Shown piece by piece: positions 8,513 through 17,527 of a stretch of DNA of 64,000 nucleotides. The notes below the pieces were generated by a model. The model searched no databases. It was not told where the DNA came from and saw only the letters and a program-made list of their open reading frames with translations. This DNA is from Lachnospiraceae bacterium (GTDB taxonomy: Bacteria; Bacillota; Clostridia; Lachnospirales; Bianqueaceae): positions 1 through 64,000 of the forward strand of contig JAAWDX010000014.1 of the NCBI GenBank assembly GCA_022794035.1, given 5' to 3'. The translations under genes and the position numbers were made by a program. Each line of letters begins with the position of its first letter. Positions within the stretch are counted from its first letter, which is position 1.

Positions 8513-9665
8513 TCGTGTGCTGATTAGATTCAAAGATGCCTTTAAGCTGATTGGAATTTCTGTTGTTTTAGGCTGCGCTGTGCTGGTATGCACCATGTTT
8601 CTGAATTTTTATTTGGATGTGCAGGCGATTCAAAATGAAATCACATCAGAGCTATCTATGATTTTTTATAACGCGCAGGTATCGACGGCTAAGGTTGTCT
8701 GTCTTGTGAGCGGCGGCTGCTTGCTCATTACTTCTGTTATTATGCTTTTGTTTTATATTAGACAGTATATCGAGGCTCATAAAAAGGAGCTTGGCATCTT
8801 AAAGGCCCTAGGCTATTCAAATTTAAGGATCGCAAGAAGCTTCTGGGTATTTGGCATGAGCGCCTTGGCGGGAGCGGCCATTGGCTTTGCCGGAGCATTT
8901 CTCCTCATGCCGCAGTTTTATGCTTTGCAAAATGAGGATAAAATGCTTCCCGAGATGATGATACAGTTTCATTCGAGCATTCTGCTGTATCTCGTAGGAT
9001 TGCCAGCCGTGCTTTTGGGCGTGCTTTCCATCGGCTATGCCTGGTATAAATTGCATCAGCCTGTATTGCAGCTTTTAAAAAACAGCGGGCAGTCGGCTGT
9101 TTCCCCTAAAAAACATAGGACGCCTCAAAAAAAAGCGCTTTTATTTATAGAGGATTTGAAAAAGGATACCTTACGGTCTAAAAAGGCGCTCGCATTTTTT
9201 ATGATTTTTGCTTCCTTTTGTTTTTCTGCGATGACGCAGATGTCTTTTAGCATGAAGGATTTGTCAAGTGAAATGATGGGGGTCATGATGCTCATCATTG
9301 GTCTTGTCTTAGCATTTACGACCCTATGTCTTGCCGTTACAACCGTGATTCAGGGAAATATAAAGACAATTGCGATGATGAGAGTTTTTGGGTATTCACA
9401 AAAGGAATGCTGCCGGGCGATTCTCGGCGGATATAGACCGCTGTCGTATATTGGCTTCATCCTTGGAACAGGATATCAGTATGCGTTGCTCCGTGTTATG
9501 GTGGATATTGTGTTTAAAGAGGTGGCGGATATGCCGGCATATCAATTTGACTTTCCGGTTATGCTGGTCTGCTTTGGTGTTTTTGCGGCAACTTATGAGT
9601 TTCTGATGCACCTGTATGCTAAAAGAATCAAAAAGGTTTCCATTAAAGAAATCATGATCGAATAA
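8496..9665 (+). CDS. FtsX-like ABC transporter permease
   Basis: 389 residues. The first membrane helix (about residues 17-37) is followed by a very short extracellular loop, then a block of three helices (about 68-190), and a second block of helices after residue 230 (about 240-380). KKELGILKALGYS (about 95-107) is the FtsX/MacB coupling motif. The extracellular domain is much smaller than in MacB (about 650 residues), so this is a minimal FtsX-type permease, as in Bce-like detoxification systems without the large sensor loop. The ATG at 8496 has no clear ribosome binding site; a GTG at 8517 is an alternative. Partner of the ATPase encoded upstream. Confidence 0.8.
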   Translation: MRLDGDRVLIRFKDAFKLIGISVVLGCAVLVCTMFLNFYLDVQAIQNEITSELSMIFYNAQVSTAKVVCLVSGGCLLITSVIMLLFYIRQYIEAHKKELGILKALGYSNLRIARSFWVFGMSALAGAAIGFAGAFLLMPQFYALQNEDKMLPEMMIQFHSSILLYLVGLPAVLLGVLSIGYAWYKLHQPVLQLLKNSGQSAVSPKKHRTPQKKALLFIEDLKKDTLRSKKALAFFMIFASFCFSAMTQMSFSMKDLSSEMMGVMMLIIGLVLAFTTLCLAVTTVIQGNIKTIAMMRVFGYSQKECCRAILGGYRPLSYIGFILGTGYQYALLRVMVDIVFKEVADMPAYQFDFPVMLVCFGVFAATYEFLMHLYAKRIKKVSIKEIMIE

Positions 9666-9697
9666 TGGAAAGTTTTTTTATAAAAAAGCTTTCCATT
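9664..9697. terminator. Long hairpin after the permease gene
   Basis: AATGGAAAG (9664-9672) pairs with CTTTCCATT (9689-9697), and the interior T7/A6 runs extend the helix. No T tract follows outside the stem, so it may act as a roadblock or 3'-end stabiliser rather than a classical terminator. It also abuts the promoter of the next gene. Confidence 0.5.
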
Positions 9698-9725
9698 GAG
9701 GGAGAAGGAAAAGCATTGCTATAAT
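9696..9725 (+). promoter_or_regulatory. Probable promoter for the GNAT gene
   Basis: TTGAGG (9696-9701), an 18-bp spacer and a consensus TATAAT (9720-9725), 30 bp before the ATG at 9755, which has AAGGGAGATGAG as ribosome binding site. Confidence 0.5.
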
Positions 9726-9754
9726 ACTTTCATTAAAAGAAGGGAGATGAGAGA

Positions 9755-10681
9755 ATGAGGACAATCATCACAAGACAATTTCAGCAATTAACAGACAGTC
9801 AGATGGTCTGGGATCTGCTGGTTGATGCGTATCAGGAGAATGAGGTGAAAGCGCCGTTCTTTGAATATGCGCTTACCTCGAGCTGGGCCGATAAGCGCTA
9901 TTTGCACCGAAATCGTCTGTGGCTAGAGGAGGGTCTGCCGGTGGCCTTTGTGTTTTATGAATCGCCGGTTACGGATATATATTTTTGCCTGAAAAAAGGG
10001 TATGAGGAGCTGGCCGATGAGCTGATCGACTATGCGGAAAATGGTATGCCGGGCAGACCAGAGGAAAAAACACTGAAGCTAAATCCCAAGCAGGAGGCGC
10101 TCATCAGGGCAGCAGAAAAAAGAGGATATCACAGAGCCTATATAGAAGAGGAATATGTGATTGATCTGGATCAGTCAGAATTAAATTATGAGCTGCCGGC
10201 AGGGTTTCACTTTGTCGATGTGCAGAATGTGGATATGGCAGAGCTTGCGCGCTGTACGTGGAAGGGCTTTAACCATGAGGATAAGGGCGCATTTGAAAAC
10301 TGGACAGCAGACGATCCGGGCACGACCTGGAATCCGCAAAAAGCTTATCTGGGCATCGAAAGCAGCTCGATGGCGCCGCCGCCTCACGCGACGCATGACC
10401 TGAATGTAATCATTGCCAATGAGCAGGGAGAGTATGTTTGCTTTTCCGGCATGTGGTGGGTGCCTCAGAATCAATTGGCGTATATGGAGCCGCTTTGCAC
10501 GATTCCAGCATATCGGCATAAGGGGCTGGCCGCCGCCGCGCTTTCCAGGCATTATCATAGAATGAAAGCGCTGGGCGCCGTTTGCATGACCGGCGGTGAG
10601 AGCCCATTTTATAAAAGCATTGGCTATAACAGAAAGATTCAGGAATACGGCTATCGAAAAACAGCGTTCAAGGAGGGATAA
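9755..10681 (+). CDS. GNAT-family N-acetyltransferase
   Basis: 308 residues. The C-terminal half is a GNAT fold: YMEPLCTIPAYRHKGLAAAAL (about residues 246-266) is the acetyl-CoA loop R-x-x-G-x-A, preceded by beta-strands with VCFSGMWW and followed by TGGESPFYKSIGY, typical of the final strand-helix-strand. The N-terminal 140 residues look like a degenerate second GNAT domain. The acceptor is unknown. The next gene starts 3 bp after the stop, with AAGGAGGG inside this gene's end, so the two are translated as an operon. Confidence 0.75.
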   Translation: MRTIITRQFQQLTDSQMVWDLLVDAYQENEVKAPFFEYALTSSWADKRYLHRNRLWLEEGLPVAFVFYESPVTDIYFCLKKGYEELADELIDYAENGMPGRPEEKTLKLNPKQEALIRAAEKRGYHRAYIEEEYVIDLDQSELNYELPAGFHFVDVQNVDMAELARCTWKGFNHEDKGAFENWTADDPGTTWNPQKAYLGIESSSMAPPPHATHDLNVIIANEQGEYVCFSGMWWVPQNQLAYMEPLCTIPAYRHKGLAAAALSRHYHRMKALGAVCMTGGESPFYKSIGYNRKIQEYGYRKTAFKEG

Positions 10682-10684
10682 ACG

Positions 10685-11731
10685 ATGATGAAGCAGGAGA
10701 AACAAAAGCTGCAGGAGTGGCTGCTGCAGAAGATTAAGAAAGAGTATCCGGAGGATATCAGTCTGGTCGTTGTGCATGATCATCTGGTGCTTCCCGGCGA
10801 TGACTTCAAAAAAGCCTTTGACTATTACGTCCCCGCTACGCCGCGGGGCAATGAGCTGGCGCGCACCATGATCATCCACGAGATCGGGCTGGATCTGTAC
10901 CCGCGCTCATGGGAGCGGCTTGAGGGCATGGCGCGCATGGAGGATTTTAACACCTGCGTTTTGGCAGACGCGCGCATTATCTACAGCCGTACGCCCGAGG
11001 AGGCCGCCCGCTTTACAGCCCTGCAGGCAAAGCTGCGCGCCAATCTGCAGGATCCGGCGTTCATGTATCAGAAAGCCCTCGAAAATCTGGACACCGCCAT
11101 GGAGCTCTTCAAAACCATGATCTTTAAGGAAGATATGAGCTCTTTGCGGCTGGCCGCAGGATATATCCAGAACTATCTGGGCATGGCGCTGGCGTGCCTC
11201 AACCATACCTACCTAAAAAATTCCCAAGAGGATCTGTTAGAGGAGCTTCGCGAGATGCCGCTGCTGCCGGAGGGACTGCTGCCAGCGATGCAGCGCGTGA
11301 TTTATACGCAGGAGGGCGCAGCGCTGAAGCAGCTGTGTTATCAGCTGATCCGGATGGTGCGCCATCTGATAGAGCAGCATCCGGCGCCCGCAGAGGCGGG
11401 AAAAGCTTCTAGTCTGCTGGGATTGGCGGATTGGTACCGCGAGCTGTCGTACACGTGGCGCAGGATTCGGTATTATGCAGAGCGCGGCGATGCGCAGCGC
11501 TGCTATCAGTGGGGCTGTATGCTGCAGGAGGAGCTGAATGTGGTGAGCGCGGAGTTTGGGCTGGCGAGCATGGACCTATTGGGATGCTATGATCCTGCAC
11601 ATCTGACAGATTTTGCGGAGAAGGCGGATGAGCTGGAGGCGCAGATTGAGGAGGTGCTGCAGGCGCAGGGTATGGCGCCTGTCCACTATGCCTGTGTGGA
11701 TGATTTTATTAAAGATGAGCAGACGATATAA
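10685..11731 (+). CDS. Uncharacterised protein, possible nucleotidyltransferase-like with helical C-terminus
   Basis: 348 residues, no membrane segment. The N-terminal about 120 residues are alpha/beta-like (ISLVVVHDHLVLPGDDFKKAFDYYV...GLDLYPRSWERLEGMA). They suggest a degenerate nucleotidyltransferase fold without the classical GS-x(n)-DxD site. Residues about 130-250 are helical and rich in Leu and Glu, which could be a HEPN/KNTase-C-like bundle. I do not recognise a characterised homologue, so this is a weak fold inference. It is coupled to the GNAT gene upstream and overlaps the next small gene by 17 bp. Confidence 0.5.
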   Translation: MMKQEKQKLQEWLLQKIKKEYPEDISLVVVHDHLVLPGDDFKKAFDYYVPATPRGNELARTMIIHEIGLDLYPRSWERLEGMARMEDFNTCVLADARIIYSRTPEEAARFTALQAKLRANLQDPAFMYQKALENLDTAMELFKTMIFKEDMSSLRLAAGYIQNYLGMALACLNHTYLKNSQEDLLEELREMPLLPEGLLPAMQRVIYTQEGAALKQLCYQLIRMVRHLIEQHPAPAEAGKASSLLGLADWYRELSYTWRRIRYYAERGDAQRCYQWGCMLQEELNVVSAEFGLASMDLLGCYDPAHLTDFAEKADELEAQIEEVLQAQGMAPVHYACVDDFIKDEQTI

Positions 11732-11975
11732 AAATGCGGCGGATATTCTGCCGGATGATCTGCTGAAGCAGCTGCAGCAGTATGCGGCGGGGGATATCCT
11801 GTATGTACCGTCGCCGGAGAAGAGAAAGCCGTGGGGCGCAACGGGCACGCGGCAGTTTTATCTGCAGCGCAACGAGGAGATCCGGAGGCTTTATGCCGGC
11901 CGGATGTCAATTGCAGAGCTGGCAGAGCGATATGGCCTCTCGGCGGAGACTATTCGCAAGATTATTTATCAGTAA
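11715..11975 (+). CDS. Small HTH protein, Mor-activator/CD3324-like
   Basis: 86 residues from the ATG at 11715, which gives MSRRYKNAADILPDDLL. Longer in-frame starts would add a very Arg-rich stretch read through the upstream gene and are unlikely. The N-terminal half (ILPDDLLKQLQQYAAGDILYVP) and the C-terminal helix-turn-helix (MSIAELAERYGLSAETIRKII) match the Mor-type small regulators common in Clostridia. It is probably a DNA-binding protein of unknown target. It overlaps the upstream gene, suggesting coupling. Confidence 0.7.
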   Translation: MSRRYKNAADILPDDLLKQLQQYAAGDILYVPSPEKRKPWGATGTRQFYLQRNEEIRRLYAGRMSIAELAERYGLSAETIRKIIYQ

Positions 11976-11994
11976 AAACAGGGCTTGACTCTGA

Positions 11995-12025
11995 CGCTGC
12001 GTGATAGCATATACTATGGGCACAC
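11995..12025 (+). promoter_or_regulatory. MerR-type promoter with 19-bp spacer
   Basis: TTGACT (11995-12000) and TATACT (12020-12025) are separated by 19 bp, the over-long spacing that MerR-family activators compensate by DNA distortion. The spacer holds the dyad ACGC-T-GCGT centred near 12008. It directly precedes a MerR-family gene, so autoregulation is likely. Confidence 0.65.
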
Positions 12026-12040
12026 GAGGAGGGAGAGCAG

Positions 12041-12769
12041 ATGCGGACAGTAAAGGAAGTCAGTAATTTAACAGGTGTCAGTGTGCGCACACTGCATTAT
12101 TATGATTCGATTGGCTTGCTGAAGCCGGCGGAGGTTACGGAGGCGGGCTACCGGCTGTATGACGATACGGCGCTGGAACGCCTGCAGCAGATTTTATTGT
12201 TTCGTGAGCTGGAGTTCCCGTTAAAGGAGATCAAGGAGATCCTGGAGAGCCCGAATTTTGACCGCAGCAGGGCTCTGGAGCAGCAGATTACGCTGCTGAC
12301 GCTCAAAAAAGAGCATCTGGAAAATTTGATCGATCTTGCTCGTGGAATTAAAGCGATGGGAGTAAGCAAAATGGATTTTAAGGCATTTGATACCAGAAAA
12401 ATTGATGCGTATGCCGCGGAGGCCAAGGCTGCGTACGGACACACAGCTCAGTACCGGGAGTTTGAGGAAAAGTCCAAGGGCCGTACAGCGGAAGAAACGC
12501 AGCAGATCAATCAGCAGATGATGCAGGTGTTTACCGAGTTTGGCAGTATGCGTCAGCTTTCGCCGGAAGCGGAGAGGGCGCAAAAACAGGTGAAAAAATT
12601 GCAGGCGTTTATCACAAAGAATTTTTATACCTGCTCGGATGAAATTTTATATGGGCTTGCTAAGATGTATGCCGGCGGTGGAGCCTTTACAGAAACGATT
12701 GATACGGCCGGCGGAAGCGGTACAGCGGAATTTGTCTACCAGGCAGTGAAGCGGTACTGCGGAAAATAA
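12041..12769 (+). CDS. MerR-family regulator with TipAS-like effector domain
   Basis: 242 residues. The N-terminal MerR winged helix (VKEVSNLTGVSVRTLHYYDSIGLLKP, about residues 3-28) is followed by the dimerisation coiled coil (about 75-110). The C-terminal domain, about residues 130-240, is like the drug-binding domain of TipA/Mta regulators (KSKGRTAEE..., FYTCSDEILYGLAKMY). Members sense thiopeptides or other drugs and activate resistance genes. The ribosome binding site is GGAGGGAG. The promoter with a 19-bp spacer indicates autoactivation. No obvious target gene follows; the transcript ends at the terminator at 12774-12806. Confidence 0.85.
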   Translation: MRTVKEVSNLTGVSVRTLHYYDSIGLLKPAEVTEAGYRLYDDTALERLQQILLFRELEFPLKEIKEILESPNFDRSRALEQQITLLTLKKEHLENLIDLARGIKAMGVSKMDFKAFDTRKIDAYAAEAKAAYGHTAQYREFEEKSKGRTAEETQQINQQMMQVFTEFGSMRQLSPEAERAQKQVKKLQAFITKNFYTCSDEILYGLAKMYAGGGAFTETIDTAGGSGTAEFVYQAVKRYCGK

Positions 12770-12773
12770 CAGC

Positions 12774-12806
12774 AAAGAGGATGCCTCTGAGAGACATCCT
12801 CTTTTT
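12774..12806. terminator. Bidirectional terminator between convergent genes
   Basis: AAGAGGATG (12775-12783) pairs with CATCCTCTT (12795-12803) and is followed by TTTT on the + strand and CTTTG on the - strand. It serves the MerR gene and the convergent zinc-ribbon gene. Confidence 0.8.
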
Positions 12807-12827
12807 TGTTTATGTGCTTCTGATAGA

Positions 12828-13433
12828 TTATTTTAAGAATGGGAAGGATCCGACAATGGGCGCATCCTTGGCTTTGCCATTGGCAACCTGGAAAAAGCAA
12901 ATGATCTTTACGACAAAGATAATGCCCATGCAGATAACGCCGGCAATCGGAATTAAGATGGTCCAGCACAGTACTAGGCTGATGATACCAATCAGCATGG
13001 TGATGATCTCCAGCTTCAGTGCCTGACGGGAATGGAAGCTGGCATACGGTGAATCGGAAGCAGCCAGCAGAGAAATGATAATGCCCATCGTGCCGAGCAG
13101 ATAAGCCGCCATAGCGGTGACTTTGTTTTTAGAAATATCCTCTGTCGTATAATCAGCGGTGTGATCGTTGCTGGCATATACGGGAGGAGCCTGATAATAC
13201 TGCTGATACCCTTGCTGAGCATTGTTTTGGAAGCCCTGCTCATTGGTCTGCTGTGTCCGAGGTCCGGACTGAGGGGGCGTCTGCTGTGTAGTCTGCTCTG
13301 AAATCTGAGATTCCGGCGCTGTCTGGGGCTCCGGTGCTGTTTCGGTCGCCGCCTGTTTCATGGAAGCTCCGCATTGCGGGCAGAAAGCCGCCTCGTCAGA
13401 AACCTGTGCACCACATTTTGTACAAAAAGCCAT
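12828..13433 (-). CDS. Zinc-ribbon membrane protein with DUF4870-like helices
   Basis: 201 residues from the ATG at 13433, chosen because AAAGGATG sits at proper distance; the ATG 9 bp upstream is too close to it. The N-terminal zinc ribbon CTKCG...CPQCG (residues 3-24) is followed by a Gln/Pro/Thr-rich linker (about 30-85) and three or four membrane helices (about 105-190). The charged motif SPYASFHSRQALKLEI between helices is typical of DUF4870-like proteins. Function is unknown; the zinc ribbon probably faces the cytoplasm. Confidence 0.75.
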   Translation of the reverse strand: MAFCTKCGAQVSDEAAFCPQCGASMKQAATETAPEPQTAPESQISEQTTQQTPPQSGPRTQQTNEQGFQNNAQQGYQQYYQAPPVYASNDHTADYTTEDISKNKVTAMAAYLLGTMGIIISLLAASDSPYASFHSRQALKLEIITMLIGIISLVLCWTILIPIAGVICMGIIFVVKIICFFQVANGKAKDAPIVGSFPFLK

Positions 13434-13587
13434 ATGTATCATCCTTTCGTAACCGGTTCTTGATTAAAAAAGAGACCGGAAATTGATTATTGTTGATAGA
13501 AAGTATAAAACAATTTGTTAAAGTTGTAAATAGTAAATTAAATAAAGATTTGCTTAAGATTTGTTTAGGAGAAAGGGAGGAGGGACC

Positions 13588-14214
13588 CTATTTCACTGCT
13601 TCCCTGACCGAGCGGCAAAGCCGCGTGATGTCATCCCATTTTTTCTCCTTTACCAGCGCATCAGGAGCCATGAAGCTGCCGCCGACAGCCAGTACATTGG
13701 CGAGCGCCAGATACTCATGCATATTCGAGGCATTCACGCCGCCCGTCGGCATAAAGCGGATACCGGCATACGGACCAGCCAGCGCTTTCAGCGTCTTTAC
13801 GCCGCCGTACGCCTCAGCCGGGAAAAACTTGCACACCGAAAGACCGAGCTCAAGCGCCATTTCCAGATCAGAAGGGGTTACCGTTCCCGGAATCACCGGA
13901 ACGCCCTGCTCCTGACACCAGCGCACGACCGAAGGATTGAGCCCCGGCGTCACAATAAAGCGCGCGCCGGCCCGAACGGCCTTTTCTGCCTGCATGGTAG
14001 TATGCACGGTGCCCGCGCCCACCAGAACCTCCGGAACCTCGCGGCTCATGCGGGCGATAGTTTCTTCCGCCGCCGCCGTGCGGAAAGTCACTTCCGCGAT
14101 CGGAATGCCGCCGTCTGCCAGAGCCCGGGCAAAGGGAGCCGCATCCTTAGCGTCGTCCAGTACCACGAGGGGCACAAAGCGGATGGTTTCAAGGACAGAT
14201 ATGATATCAGACAT
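13588..14214 (-). CDS. eda: KDPG/KHG aldolase
   Basis: 208-residue TIM-barrel aldolase that splits 2-keto-3-deoxy-6-phosphogluconate to pyruvate and glyceraldehyde 3-phosphate. Family landmarks: AEVTFRT (catalytic Glu region), VGAGTV, FIVTPGLNP, and the Schiff-base lysine in CKFFPAEAYGG, then FMPTGGV for phosphate binding. It overlaps the upstream sugar-kinase gene by 8 bp. The pair gives the last two steps of hexuronate or ketodeoxygluconate breakdown. It is the final gene of a two-gene - strand operon. Confidence 0.93.
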   Translation of the reverse strand: MSDIISVLETIRFVPLVVLDDAKDAAPFARALADGGIPIAEVTFRTAAAEETIARMSREVPEVLVGAGTVHTTMQAEKAVRAGARFIVTPGLNPSVVRWCQEQGVPVIPGTVTPSDLEMALELGLSVCKFFPAEAYGGVKTLKALAGPYAGIRFMPTGGVNASNMHEYLALANVLAVGGSFMAPDALVKEKKWDDITRLCRSVREAVK

Positions 14215-15160
14215 GAGCTTCAGCCTCCTGCATAAATTGTCTTAGCTGCTGCCGGTTAGGAAGCCCGGTGTTGTCGCCGCGGCTCATTACCTGCAGCGCA
14301 CCGATCGCATTGCCGCGCCGCGCTGCTTCGTCTAAGGTAGCGCCCTCCAGCAGAGCGCTGATCAGTCCGGCGGCAAATCCATCGCCGGCTCCCACGGTGT
14401 CCACGACTTTTTCTACGGCGAAGCCGGGGATGAGGGAATGGTGAGCCGAATCAGCCACATAAGCGCCGCGGCTTCCGAGCTTGGTGATTACAGCGCCGGC
14501 ACCCCGCTGCAGATAAAAATCGCTGATCATCTGGGCGTTGGCACTGCCGCAGAGAATCTCGCCCTCGCCCTCACCGGGCAGAACATAGTCGGCTTTAACC
14601 GCCAGCTCATTTAAGGTAGAGACCATCGTCTCCTGATCGGGCCAAAGCTGCGGCCGTAGGTTTGGATCGAAGCTGATCTTGGCGCCGGCCCTACGCGCCT
14701 TTTGTACGGCGTAGAAAGCGGCTTCGCGCGTGCTTTCAGAAAGGGCGGGGAAGATACCGGTCAGATGCAGCAGAGAACAATGAGAAAAATCAATTGCATC
14801 AATATCTGCGCAGGAAAGCGTGGAAGCGGCGGAGTTCTTACGATAGTAGAAGATCTCGGGATCGCCGCTAGAGACAAGGCTTTTTAGCATGAAGCCGGTC
14901 GTATGGGACGAGCTGTAGCGAATCAGTTGTGTGCCGATCTGGTTATCGGCCAGACAATGAGCAACAACGCGTCCAAACGGATCGGAGCCCAGCTTGGTCA
15001 TATAAGTAACGGCATGCTCCAGCCGGCTCAGGCCGATGGCTACGTTAAGCTCCGCCCCAGCAACAGCAAGGGAGTAGCCCGTAGCCTGATCCAGCGGGCC
15101 CTCGCTCTGCGCCATCAAAAGCCCCATCGGCTCGCCGATTAAAATAACACCCTTTTTCAT
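14207..15160 (-). CDS. kdgK: PfkB-family sugar kinase, probable 2-keto-3-deoxygluconate kinase
   Basis: 317 residues from the ATG at 15160 (GGAGGATG upstream); longer in-frame starts add an unrelated leader. N-terminal IGEPMG, the PfkB signature near the C-terminus with DTVGAGDGFAAGLISAL (anion hole and catalytic Asp), and SFDPNLRPQLW in the middle are typical of KDG kinases. It phosphorylates KDG to KDPG, which the downstream overlapping aldolase cleaves. No uptake or isomerase genes lie nearby, so substrate supply must be encoded elsewhere. Confidence 0.85.
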   Translation of the reverse strand: MKKGVILIGEPMGLLMAQSEGPLDQATGYSLAVAGAELNVAIGLSRLEHAVTYMTKLGSDPFGRVVAHCLADNQIGTQLIRYSSSHTTGFMLKSLVSSGDPEIFYYRKNSAASTLSCADIDAIDFSHCSLLHLTGIFPALSESTREAAFYAVQKARRAGAKISFDPNLRPQLWPDQETMVSTLNELAVKADYVLPGEGEGEILCGSANAQMISDFYLQRGAGAVITKLGSRGAYVADSAHHSLIPGFAVEKVVDTVGAGDGFAAGLISALLEGATLDEAARRGNAIGALQVMSRGDNTGLPNRQQLRQFMQEAEAHV

Positions 15161-15244
15161 AGGAAATGCATCCTCCGTTTCAAAATATAAGGGTATTATA
15201 TTGCATTTAGCAGGCGACTGCAAGAGGAAATAGGGACAGGCAGA

Positions 15245-17341
15245 TTATAGATAATACAGGAGCTGCGTATAGGTGGGCAGCGGCCAATCGGCGGCAGCCA
15301 CCAGCTGCTCAGCCTGATCGGCATCAGCGCGGAGCGACGCCATAGCAGGCAGTACAGTATCCCGATAATAGGCGGCCTGCTCAGAGAGAGAGGGCAGCTG
15401 CTGACTGCTCTGCAGAGAAGATTCGAGCGCCTCCAGCTTGCTCAGGAAGGAGGCCGACAGGTCAGAAAGCTGACGGATCAGCGAGAGCTCCGAATCGCAG
15501 GTGAGCGAGGCGGAAAGAGCCTTTTTGTCCAGAGCCGCCTTGGTGAGCTTATGCGTGTACTGCAGCACAGCCGGAAGGATCTGATGGCGCGCCATATCCA
15601 CCATAATGCGCCCTTCGATGAGAATCTTTTTGCAGTATTCCTCCATGAGGATTTCATAGCGGGAATGGATTTCAGAGACCGTAAAGATTTTATGCTTGGT
15701 GAACAGCGCTATGTTTTTCTGGGCAATAAAGGGGGCGATTGCCTCTGCCGTACTGGAGAGGTTCAGAAGACCGCGGCGCTCTGCCTCCTGCACCCATTCT
15801 TCGGAATAGTTATTGCCGTTAAAGATGATGCGGCGGTGCGCGGCGATATTTTCTTTGATCAGCTGCTGCAGAGCGGCATTAAAATCATCCGCGGCCTCTA
15901 GCGCATCGGCAAATTCCGTTAAAGCCTCTGCCACAATCGTGTTTAAAATGATGTTGGGGCCGGCGATGGAAAGGTCGGAGCCCAGCATACGAAACTCAAA
16001 TTTATTGCCGGTAAAGGCAAAGGGCGAAGTGCGGTTGCGGTCGGTTGTGTCTTTGGGGAAGCGGGGCAAAATATGGACGCCCACCTTCATGACCTCGCTG
16101 GAACGCGCATCATAGCTGGAGCCCTGCTCGATAGAATCCAGAATGCCTGTGAGCTCATCGCCTAAAAACATAGAGACAATCGCGGGAGGCGCCTCTTGTG
16201 CGCCGAGCCGGTGGTCATTGCCGGCGCTGGCGACCGACATGCGCAGCAGATCCTGATACTCATCCACTGCCTTGATCACAGCCGTTAAGAAGAGGAGAAA
16301 TTGTGCGTTATCCTGCGGAGAATCGCCCGGCTCCAAAAGATTCATTCCGGTATTGGTGGAGAGGGACCAGTTATTATGTTTACCGCTTCCATTTACGCCG
16401 GCAAAGGGCTTTTCATGCAGCAGGCAGGCCAGACCGTGGCGGCGCGCTACCTTTTTCATCGTTTCCATCGTCAGCTGATTATGATCGGTGGCTAGATTGG
16501 TATTGGTAAAAATGGGAGCCAGCTCATGCTGCGCAGGCGCTACCTCATTATGCTCTGTTTTGGCATAGATGCCAAGCTTCCAGAGCTCTTCATCCAGCTC
16601 CTTCATAAAAGCAGCCACGCGCGGCTTGATACTGCCAAAATAGTGGTCGTCCAGCTCCTGGCCTTTGGGAGGCATGGCGCCGAACAGCGTACGGCCGCAG
16701 AGGCGCAGATCCTCACGCTGCGCATACAGATCCAGATCAACCAAAAAATATTCCTGCTCTGGACCAACAGTGGTGATCACGCGTGATACATCGGTGTGGC
16801 CGAATAGACGCAGGATGCGAAGCGCCTGCTTGTTGAGCACCTCCATAGAGCGCAGCAAAGGCGTTTTTTTATCGAGGGCCTCGCCGCTGTAAGAATAAAA
16901 AACAGTAGGGATGCAAAGCGTCCCGTCTTTGATGAATGCATAAGAAGAAGGATCCCAGGCGGTATAGCCCCTAGCTTCAAAGGTGGCGCGCAGGCCGCCG
17001 GAGGGAAAGCTGGAGGCATCGGGCTCGCCCTTAACAAGCTCCTTGCCGCTGAACTCCATGATCACGGCGCTGTCGCCCTGCGGCGTAATGAAGCTGTCGT
17101 GTTTTTCAGCAGTAATGCCGGTCATGGGCTGAAACCAATGAGTAAAATGCGTGACGCCCTTTTCGATAGCCCAATCCTTCATTGCGTTGGCAACAACGTT
17201 AGCAATGTCCGGATCCAGATGCTTTCCTAATTCAATAGTTCGGCGCAGCGCCTGATAAGTGGTTTTGGGCAGGCGTTCCTTCATGACACGATCATTAAAA
17301 ACCATCGTACCAAAGGTTTCGGGTACAGATACAAAGTTCAT
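15245..17341 (-). CDS. glnN: Type III glutamine synthetase
   Basis: 698 residues, the usual length of the dodecameric GSIII family and far longer than GSI. The N-terminal GSIII block ([21 protein letters not shown]), the catalytic core [44 protein letters not shown] and [14 protein letters not shown], plus the long helical C-terminus, are all present. It makes glutamine from glutamate, ammonia and ATP. It is divergent from glnA. Its own transcript begins with an ANTAR-type hairpin and terminator (17376-17426), so expression should depend on the antiterminator encoded at 18935-19504. Confidence 0.95.
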   Translation of the reverse strand: MNFVSVPETFGTMVFNDRVMKERLPKTTYQALRRTIELGKHLDPDIANVVANAMKDWAIEKGVTHFTHWFQPMTGITAEKHDSFITPQGDSAVIMEFSGKELVKGEPDASSFPSGGLRATFEARGYTAWDPSSYAFIKDGTLCIPTVFYSYSGEALDKKTPLLRSMEVLNKQALRILRLFGHTDVSRVITTVGPEQEYFLVDLDLYAQREDLRLCGRTLFGAMPPKGQELDDHYFGSIKPRVAAFMKELDEELWKLGIYAKTEHNEVAPAQHELAPIFTNTNLATDHNQLTMETMKKVARRHGLACLLHEKPFAGVNGSGKHNNWSLSTNTGMNLLEPGDSPQDNAQFLLFLTAVIKAVDEYQDLLRMSVASAGNDHRLGAQEAPPAIVSMFLGDELTGILDSIEQGSSYDARSSEVMKVGVHILPRFPKDTTDRNRTSPFAFTGNKFEFRMLGSDLSIAGPNIILNTIVAEALTEFADALEAADDFNAALQQLIKENIAAHRRIIFNGNNYSEEWVQEAERRGLLNLSSTAEAIAPFIAQKNIALFTKHKIFTVSEIHSRYEILMEEYCKKILIEGRIMVDMARHQILPAVLQYTHKLTKAALDKKALSASLTCDSELSLIRQLSDLSASFLSKLEALESSLQSSQQLPSLSEQAAYYRDTVLPAMASLRADADQAEQLVAAADWPLPTYTQLLYYL

Positions 17342-17375
17342 AGCGATTCCTCCATTTCAAAGCATGTATACTCTT

Positions 17376-17426
17376 CATATAAAAAGGCGCGGCAGAGAAA
17401 ACCCTGCAGCGCCTTTGCTGTATCTG
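17376..17426 (-). ncRNA. glnN leader: ANTAR-type hairpin overlapping a terminator
   Basis: On the - strand the predicted transcript starts near 17426 and enters the hairpin CAGC-AAAGGC-GCTG (17420-17407). Its hexaloop has A at position 1 and G at position 4, the ANTAR recognition pattern. The loop and right arm are also the left arm of a terminator: AAAGGCGC pairs with GCGCCTTT, with an inner GCAGGG/CTCTGC helix, then TTTTTATAT (17416-17376). The two structures exclude each other. Only one hexaloop hairpin is visible, whereas described targets carry two. Confidence 0.75.
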
Positions 17427-17432
17427 CCAGAG

Positions 17433-17461
17433 AGTATAGCGATAATTTGCAGGATTGTCAA
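17433..17461 (-). promoter_or_regulatory. glnN promoter
   Basis: On the - strand, consensus TTGACA (17456-17461), a 17-bp spacer and TATACT (17433-17438), placing the start near 17426, just before the leader hairpin. Confidence 0.85.
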
Positions 17462-17489
17462 TAGAAAATTGCAAAAAATAGAAAAAGCG

Positions 17490-17518
17490 TTGACAGGACA
17501 AAACGAAGGTGCTATAAT
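17490..17518 (+). promoter_or_regulatory. glnA operon promoter, perfect consensus
   Basis: TTGACA (17490-17495), exactly 17 bp, TATAAT (17513-17518). Such a strong promoter suggests that control lies at the terminator in the leader rather than at initiation. It is back-to-back with the glnN promoter, the two -35 boxes being 28 bp apart. Confidence 0.9.
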
Positions 17519-17527
17519 ACCAGCCAG

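Noticed and set aside
12781-13026. 81-codon + strand frame opposite the zinc-ribbon gene
   Set aside because: It starts inside a terminator and is antisense to a well-supported membrane protein.
13561-14235. Long + strand frame opposite the KDPG aldolase gene
   Set aside because: It is an antisense shadow of a GC-rich real gene, with no family resemblance and no ribosome binding site.
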